A stretch of DNA of 10,321 nucleotides from Betaproteobacteria bacterium HGW-Betaproteobacteria-20 (lineage in GTDB: Bacteria; Pseudomonadota; Gammaproteobacteria; Burkholderiales; Methylophilaceae): the NCBI GenBank assembly GCA_002842195.1, contig PHCL01000021.1, positions 1 to 10,321 on the forward strand, given 5' to 3'. Shown one piece after another: positions 6,067 to 10,321 of the stretch; within the stretch, counting starts at the first letter, position 1; every line of letters starts with the position of its first letter. The notes under the pieces were generated by a model. It was not told the origin of the DNA. It saw nothing but the letters and a program-made list of their open reading frames with translations, and did not search any database. A program made the translations under genes and the position numbers.

Positions 6067-6753
6067 TTATTTGGATGTCAGGCTGTTATTCTGGTCAGCA
6101 TCTGCTGTTTTTTTATCAACACTCAGTTCGATTGTTCTGCTAAAGCGCATGTCTTTGCCGGGTAAAGCGCTACTGCCAGGTTTTGAATTATTTATCACAG
6201 GGTCAGCAGCTTTTTTGTTTTTTGGCTGAATAATCGCGCGCACGCGCCCGCTAACCGTGCCGTCGGTAGATTTAGTGCCGCCCATTACCTCGGCATATTC
6301 AGCATTGGCGTCATAGCTAATGTAGTCGCCGTGCACAATATCTTCACCGCGTTTTACCCAGGCTTTGGTGTAAAGCCGGACTTTATCCATCCGACCATCG
6401 TACTCAATACGTTGCGCGCTACCTTCCATGTACTCATTTTTGCCCTCACGTTTTTGTTTGAACGTGGTGGGGTTGCCTGTTGACGTGCTGTGCTGAAAAC
6501 CGGCGTTATCTTCACGCACGATGAGTTTATCCGCATGAATGACCAGGGTGCCCTGCGTTAAAATGACATTGCCGGAATAAGTGCTGATTTGTTTTGCGTC
6601 ATCCACTTTCACGCTGTCGGCTTCTAAATCAATCGGTTTATCTTTATCAGCCAATTCTGCCAGCGCCTGATGAGAAACTCCCAGCGATATAAAGCCTGTA
6701 AAAGCCAGGCGCAGTAATAGCTCAGGCTTTATGGTGGTGATTAGCTTACTCAT
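6067..6753 (-). CDS. lptA: LPS export periplasmic protein LptA
   Basis: LptA forms the periplasmic beta-jellyroll bridge that carries lipopolysaccharide from LptC to the outer-membrane LptD. The 228 residues start with a signal peptide: a basic start (MSKLITTIK), a hydrophobic core, and a likely cut after Ala-Leu-Ala (30-32). The OstA/LptA domain follows, beginning at [15 protein letters not shown] (38-52) and including [19 protein letters not shown] and the late segment [10 protein letters not shown]. The last roughly 50 residues are Lys/Ser/Asn-rich and probably flexible, making it longer than E. coli LptA (185 residues). The ATG at 6753 overlaps the lptC stop by 8 nt (ATGAGTAA), so the two are translationally coupled. 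Confidence 0.95.
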   Translation of the reverse strand: MSKLITTIKPELLLRLAFTGFISLGVSHQALAELADKDKPIDLEADSVKVDDAKQISTYSGNVILTQGTLVIHADKLIVREDNAGFQHSTSTGNPTTFKQKREGKNEYMEGSAQRIEYDGRMDKVRLYTKAWVKRGEDIVHGDYISYDANAEYAEVMGGTKSTDGTVSGRVRAIIQPKNKKAADPVINNSKPGSSALPGKDMRFSRTIELSVDKKTADADQNNSLTSK

Positions 6754-7498
6754 AGCGTCTCCGAATGCGCGTGTCTGTTGTGTTTGATTTTGTAGTATCA
6801 GATTTTACTGTATTTGACTTATTGGCATTGGGTTTTACGCTACCGGATTTAGCGTTACCAGGCTTATTAAGTGCTGTTTGTTTTTGCCCAGCAGGGGTTT
6901 TAACACCACCGGCTGTTGTGGCGGGCCTTTCATAATGCGCTCTTACTTTATGCAGCAAGGTCACAGTCTGCTTGTTTTTATCATAAATCATACCGGTGGC
7001 ATAAATAACGGTTTTTGGTGCCTGCCTGATAACGACGGGTTTATCGGTATGTACTAAATCCTGATTCGGTAGAATGTTCAGATATTCTGTTTCTACGGTC
7101 ATTTCGCCTTTATCCGCAAATGCCTGGCGCGTCACCTTTACCTTATCCATTAACTGTATTTGTTCGCCATTGCCAGACACCAGGCCATGCAAGCCCTCTA
7201 CCTGCGTGTAAGGCTTGCCTACCGCAAACTGTGTGAAGCGCGGGCGCTGCAGGGCAGTCGTGTCATCATCAGGGAAATGCTTCATTTCTACTGCTGCCAG
7301 TTTATAGCGCAGGGCGCCGTTAATGTCAGTTTGTGTTGTCACAAAATTACTCATAATATAGTCAGGATCATGCCGGCTACTACCATCTGGTTTGGCCTTT
7401 GGTGGCTGAACAGCATAATTAATCCAGGCGGTAAATATTGCCAATACCAATAAAAAAACTATCGGATAAATGATTATAGAATGTTTGTTAGCACTCAC
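6746..7498 (-). CDS. lptC: LPS export inner-membrane protein LptC with repeat-rich C-terminal tail
   Basis: LptC is the bitopic anchor that accepts lipopolysaccharide from LptBFG and hands it to LptA. One N-terminal transmembrane helix (SIIIYPIVFLLVLAIFTAWI) is followed by a periplasmic LptC domain, from about the segment DPDYIMSNFVTTQTD to VVIRQAPKTVIYATGMIYD. No ATG is available. I chose the GTG at 7498, which leaves a normal short cytoplasmic N-terminus; a TTG at 7525, directly after the kdsC stop, would add nine residues. Identification rests on the topology, the length, the DYIMSNF/RYKL motifs and the position between kdsC and lptA. The protein is longer than usual (about 250 against about 190 residues) because of a basic tail with six Lys-initiated pentapeptides. 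The stop overlaps lptA by 8 nt. Confidence 0.92.
   Translation of the reverse strand: MSANKHSIIIYPIVFLLVLAIFTAWINYAVQPPKAKPDGSSRHDPDYIMSNFVTTQTDINGALRYKLAAVEMKHFPDDDTTALQRPRFTQFAVGKPYTQVEGLHGLVSGNGEQIQLMDKVKVTRQAFADKGEMTVETEYLNILPNQDLVHTDKPVVIRQAPKTVIYATGMIYDKNKQTVTLLHKVRAHYERPATTAGGVKTPAGQKQTALNKPGNAKSGSVKPNANKSNTVKSDTTKSNTTDTRIRRRYE
6776..6865 (-). repeat. Six tandem pentapeptide-coding repeats in the 3' end of lptC
   Basis: Thirty codons read as six consecutive units KPGNA, KSGSV, KPNAN, KSNTV, KSDTT and KSNTT. Each begins with Lys, then Pro or Ser, then small polar residues. The DNA period is 15 nt, with considerable divergence between units. The segment lies after the LptC fold and before the final TRIRRRYE, giving a positively charged, presumably disordered periplasmic tail. 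Confidence 0.75.
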
Positions 7499-7525
7499 TG
7501 ACAGGTTCTCACTAACCAAAAACAA

Positions 7526-8101
7526 TCAATTAGAAATGCTGGCTTGCGTTAAAAATTGTGCCATTTGCGTATCAAACGTGCCCTGTGCCTGCATGATCAG
7601 CTCACATACTTCGCGTACCGCGCCGCGCCCACCAGCCTTAATCGTTACATAATGGGCATGCTGCAATACTAATGGTGGCGAGTCTGGCACAGCTAACGCA
7701 AGGCCGCACTTTAGCATGGGCGGCAAATCTACTACATCATCACCCATAAATGCACATTGACTGGCTTGCAAGCCACTGGCTTTCATTAAATCATTAAATG
7801 CGACCAATTTATCTTCCGCACCCTGGTAAAAATGTCCGACACCGGTACTTTCCGCACGTTTTTTAACTACATTTGACGTGCGCCCCGTAATAATTGCCAA
7901 TCCAACCCCTGTCGCTTTGAGCAGCTTCATGCCTAGGCCGTCATGAGAATGAAAAGTTTTATATTCTTGGCCATCATCGCCTATGGTCAGACCGCCGTCA
8001 GTCATTACACCGTCGACATCCAGCACAAGCAGTTTGATATTTTTGAGGCGTGCCAGCAGTTCAGGGCTGAGAGCTTCAGCGCTTAAGGTGTTGATTGTCA
8101 T
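7526..8101 (-). CDS. kdsC: 3-deoxy-D-manno-octulosonate-8-phosphate phosphatase KdsC
   Basis: KdsC hydrolyses Kdo-8-phosphate to Kdo and phosphate, a step in making the inner core sugar of lipopolysaccharide, in the cytoplasm. The 191 residues form a C0-type HAD phosphatase without a cap domain: motif I LVLDVDGVMTDG with Asp28 and Asp30, motif II ITGRTS with Thr72, motif III Lys98, and motif IV MGDDVVDLP with Asp121 and Asp122. The length and the segment HDGLGMKLL are characteristic of KdsC (E. coli 188 residues). The ATG at 8101 lies 7 nt after the kdsD stop, and the stop is at most 27 nt before lptC, so expression with both neighbours is likely. Confidence 0.96.
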   Translation of the reverse strand: MTINTLSAEALSPELLARLKNIKLLVLDVDGVMTDGGLTIGDDGQEYKTFHSHDGLGMKLLKATGVGLAIITGRTSNVVKKRAESTGVGHFYQGAEDKLVAFNDLMKASGLQASQCAFMGDDVVDLPPMLKCGLALAVPDSPPLVLQHAHYVTIKAGGRGAVREVCELIMQAQGTFDTQMAQFLTQASISN

Positions 8102-8108
8102 TTTAAAG

Positions 8109-9131
8109 TTAAACCACTTTCGCTAATAAAAGGTCATGCATATTGAGTGCACCTACCAAAACGCCAGCATCATTAGTGACCAAAAGGGCGTTGATTTTAT
8201 GTTGTTCCATAATCTCAACCGCTTCAATGGCTAATTTAGCCTGATTGATAGTAAACGGATTGTGATGCATGACATCCGCAATGCCAGATGTTGCTACATT
8301 CACATTTTGTTCAAATGCCCGGCGTAAATCGCCATCGGTAAAAATGCCGATTGGCTTGTAACCTGCATCTACAATCGCCGTTAAACCCAGACCTTTACGG
8401 GTCATTTCCAGTAAGGCTTGAGAAAGTGAGGCGTTAGCAGCTACTTGCGGAATATTGTCGCCGGTGCGCATCAAGTCATTTACATGAATAAGCAAGCGTC
8501 GCCCAAGACTGCCGCCAGGGTGCGAGCGTGCGAAGTCTTCAGCGGTAAAATCACGCTGATCCAGTACGCATAAAGCCAGTGCATCGCCTAACGCCAATGC
8601 TACTGTTGTGCTCGAAGTAGGTGCCAATCCCAGTGGACAAGCTTCTTTGGAAACACTGGCGCTTAAATGAATGTCAGCAGCCATTGCCAGCGTAGAAGTG
8701 TCATTACCGGTAATTGCAATAATGCTCGCACCTAATCTTTTGAGTGGCGTGACAATAGCGAGAATTTCATCGCTTTCACCGGAGTTTGAAAGCGCAATCA
8801 CAATGTCACCAGCGGTGATCATGCCTAAATCGCCGTGGCTGGCCTCTGCCGGGTGCATGAAAAAAGCAGGGGTGCCGGTGCTGGCCAGCGTAGAAGCTAT
8901 TTTGCCGCCAATGTGGCCAGACTTTCCCATGCCGCTCACAACAACGCGCCCTTTGCATTGCAAAATCAGTGTAACTGCATCGGTAAAGTGACTATTGAGG
9001 CGGTTTGCCAGTGCGCTGATCTCGCTGGCTTCAAGCAGTAATATATCGCGTGCCAAATATAAGGTAGGCTGTTTGAGTATAGCGGGCTGTTGCTCAGTGA
9101 ATTGAGACGGCATTTTTGTTAAATTTGACAT
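8109..9131 (-). CDS. kdsD: D-arabinose-5-phosphate isomerase KdsD
   Basis: KdsD converts ribulose-5-phosphate to arabinose-5-phosphate, the first committed precursor of Kdo. The 340 residues contain a SIS sugar isomerase domain (about 42-180) with GMGKSGHIGGK (67-77, Lys70), the His-containing FMHPAEASHGDLGM (91-104) and SNSGESDEI (115-123), then ARSHPGGSLGRR (201-212) with His204. Two CBS domains follow (about 217-275 and 284-340, the second ending VLVGALNMHDLLLAKVV). E. coli KdsD is 328 residues; the extra residues are at the N-terminus. The start is slightly uncertain: ATG at 9131 is used, Met7 is an alternative, and neither has a strong Shine-Dalgarno. It is the first gene of the minus-strand operon, divergent from the antiporter. 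Confidence 0.96.
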   Translation of the reverse strand: MSNLTKMPSQFTEQQPAILKQPTLYLARDILLLEASEISALANRLNSHFTDAVTLILQCKGRVVVSGMGKSGHIGGKIASTLASTGTPAFFMHPAEASHGDLGMITAGDIVIALSNSGESDEILAIVTPLKRLGASIIAITGNDTSTLAMAADIHLSASVSKEACPLGLAPTSSTTVALALGDALALCVLDQRDFTAEDFARSHPGGSLGRRLLIHVNDLMRTGDNIPQVAANASLSQALLEMTRKGLGLTAIVDAGYKPIGIFTDGDLRRAFEQNVNVATSGIADVMHHNPFTINQAKLAIEAVEIMEQHKINALLVTNDAGVLVGALNMHDLLLAKVV

Positions 9132-9196
9132 AATGAGTGCTTAGTATAAAAGGGAAAGCTTTACATATAAAGCCTAAATAGTCGCTAATAATGACA

Positions 9197-9202
9197 ATTA
9201 TA
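9197..9202 (-). promoter_or_regulatory. Candidate -10 box for the kdsD-kdsC-lptCAB-rpoN operon
   Basis: A perfect minus-strand TATAAT in the divergent intergenic region lies about 66 nt before the kdsD ATG. No -35 resembling TTGACA occurs at 16-18 nt, so the promoter may be weak, activator-dependent, or somewhere else. Confidence 0.3.
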
Positions 9203-9276
9203 GTAAAATCAGTGAAATATTTTGCTTTCAGGCACAAATTTTGCTGTTGATTTTTTTATCATTGCTTAACAGACGC

Positions 9277-9305
9277 CTGACAGATGTGAAACAATAGAGA
9301 ATAAT
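9277..9305 (+). promoter_or_regulatory. Candidate sigma-70 promoter for the antiporter gene
   Basis: CTGACA (9277-9282) and AATAAT (9300-9305) match the -35 and -10 consensus at five of six positions each, with the ideal 17-nt spacing. Transcription would begin near 9312, only about 13 nt before the ATG, with no clear Shine-Dalgarno in that short leader. Confidence 0.45.
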
Positions 9306-9324
9306 TAACAAGCCAGCCATATAA

Positions 9325-10321
9325 ATGATGTTTGACACCTTACCTTTGATTCTAATACTCCTTAGCGGCTCGGTGCTTGCAGTAGCACTGTTCCGTACGT
9401 TCCGCCTGCCTGCAATGCTGGCTTATTTTTTTGTGGGCCTGATGTTGGGTCCGCATACTTTTGGACTGCTGCCGGACACTGAAGCTGTCAGTGGATTCGC
9501 TGAGTTTGGTATCGTATTTTTAATGTTTAGTATCGGGCTCGAGTTTAGCTTGCCACAGTTATATGCCATGCGACAAAAAGTGCTGGGTTTAGGCGGCGCG
9601 CAGGTGCTGATTACACTTGCCATCGTTATGGGCATCGCTAAATTTGCTGGCCTGGATTGGCCAGCCGCCTTTATTATTGGCTCAGCATTGGCCATGTCAT
9701 CCACTGCAATTGTTTCTAAAATACTGGCTGAGCGGCTTGACCTGAATTCTCGCCATGGCCGTTTAAGTATAGGGGTGCTGCTGTTTCAGGACATTGCAGT
9801 AGTACCAATTTTGGTGCTCATCCCGGCGTTGGGTATCGCCGGTGCCAATTTAACCGATGTACTTGGTTTGGCCATGTTAAAAGCTGCCGCCATGCTGTTA
9901 TTCCTGTTCACGATAGGCAAATGGCTCATTAATCCCTGGTTCAATCTGGTCGCCGGTCAGCGCTCTCGAGAGCTGTTTGTGATGAATGTGCTGATGATTA
10001 CACTGTTATTGGCATTTGCCACTAAATTGGCAGGTTTGTCTTATGCGTTGGGCGCTTTTATCGCGGGCATGCTGATTTCAGAAACAAAATTTCGTTACCA
10101 GGTGGAATCGGATATTTCACCCTTTCGCGATATTCTGCTCGGACTGTTTTTTATTAGCGTGGGTATGCTATTAAACCTGCAAGAAATTTTCAACAATGTC
10201 GGCCTTATCCTGCTGGTTTTAGTTGGATTTGTTTTGCTCAAAGCGGCTGTCGTGGCGTTGGTTGTCAGGTTTGTAAAGTACGAAGCTGGCATAGCCATTA
10301 GAACAGGGGTGATATTGGCGC
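9325..10321 (+). CDS. CPA2-family monovalent cation:proton antiporter, KefB/YbaL-like (C-terminus beyond window edge)
   Basis: This integral inner-membrane antiporter probably exchanges K+ or Na+ for protons. The open frame runs from ATG 9325 (a second ATG follows directly) to the window end without a stop, giving 332 complete codons of the Na+/H+ exchanger domain. Visible landmarks are the start MMFDTLPLILILLSGSVLAV, AYFFVGLMLGPHTFGLL, the conserved FGIVFLMFSIGLEFS, AMSSTAIVSKILAE, the GVLLFQDIAVVP motif with the Gln-Asp pair typical of KefB/KefC-type proteins, and ALGAFIAGMLISET. About eleven hydrophobic segments can be counted by eye. A C-terminal RCK/TrkA-N nucleotide-binding domain is expected after the window edge but is not seen, so KefB, KefC or YbaL type cannot be chosen. 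It diverges from kdsD across a 193-nt promoter region. Confidence 0.92.
   Translation, partial: MMFDTLPLILILLSGSVLAVALFRTFRLPAMLAYFFVGLMLGPHTFGLLPDTEAVSGFAEFGIVFLMFSIGLEFSLPQLYAMRQKVLGLGGAQVLITLAIVMGIAKFAGLDWPAAFIIGSALAMSSTAIVSKILAERLDLNSRHGRLSIGVLLFQDIAVVPILVLIPALGIAGANLTDVLGLAMLKAAAMLLFLFTIGKWLINPWFNLVAGQRSRELFVMNVLMITLLLAFATKLAGLSYALGAFIAGMLISETKFRYQVESDISPFRDILLGLFFISVGMLLNLQEIFNNVGLILLVLVGFVLLKAAVVALVVRFVKYEAGIAIRTGVILA

Larger units (their letters stand above)
9132..9324. promoter_or_regulatory. Divergent promoter region between kdsD and the antiporter gene
   Basis: This 193-nt AT-rich non-coding region must drive both divergent units. Toward the antiporter there is a good sigma-70 match (9277-9305). 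Toward kdsD there is a perfect TATAAT on the minus strand at 9202-9197, giving a leader of about 59 nt, but no good -35. A second weaker TATACT (9148-9143) lies too close to the ATG to be attractive. A short inverted pair CTTTACATATAAAG covers 9160-9173. No operator for a known regulator is recognised. Confidence 0.6.

Noticed and set aside
1..10321. CRISPR arrays, insertion sequences, tRNA or rRNA genes, prophage or defence genes
   Set aside because: No regularly spaced repeats, transposase motifs, cloverleaf-like segments or defence domains were seen; apart from the two gaps near hpf, the window is conserved housekeeping DNA.

Overview
The window looks like chromosomal DNA of a betaproteobacterium of moderate GC content. 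The evidence is the gene order (CPA2 antiporter / kdsD-kdsC-lptC-lptA-lptB-rpoN-hpf-hprK-rapZ-EIIA-HPr) and the combination of HPr kinase HprK, a mannose-type EIIA and HPr without sugar permeases. A methylotroph of the Methylophilaceae (Methylotenera/Methylophilus-like) is my best guess from the overall feel of the proteins; it is not proven by anything in the window.

Layout from right to left, the direction in which most genes are read. At the far right, a CPA2-type cation:proton antiporter (9325 to the window edge, + strand) diverges from a long minus-strand series. The first block of that series is envelope biogenesis. KdsD and KdsC make and dephosphorylate Kdo-8-phosphate for lipopolysaccharide. 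LptC, LptA and LptB are the inner-membrane anchor, periplasmic bridge and ATPase of the lipopolysaccharide transport machine. These genes abut or overlap: kdsC/lptC are adjacent or nearly so, lptC/lptA overlap by 8 nt and lptB/rpoN overlap by 4 nt, so they are probably one operon that also carries rpoN (sigma-54).

After rpoN comes a 547-nt gap without a convincing gene. It holds a REP-like motif, a possible FNR/CRP-type box and an unexplained 220-nt open segment. Then come hpf (short ribosome hibernation factor), a 247-nt gap, and the regulatory phosphotransferase block: hprK, rapZ, the EIIA gene and the start of the HPr gene, cut by the left window edge. HPr shows both His15 (the PEP-dependent site) and Ser46 (the HprK site), so kinase and target are encoded together. 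ptsN, commonly found between hpf and hprK/rapZ in relatives, is absent from the window.

Most genes are ordinary conserved housekeeping genes and I see no clearly new system. The unusual points are a pentapeptide-repeat tail on LptC, an enlarged acidic region II in RpoN, an altered P-loop in HprK, the missing ptsN with two enlarged intergenic gaps in its neighbourhood, and short imperfect tandem duplications that place mini-ORFs across the start codons of the HPr gene and lptB.
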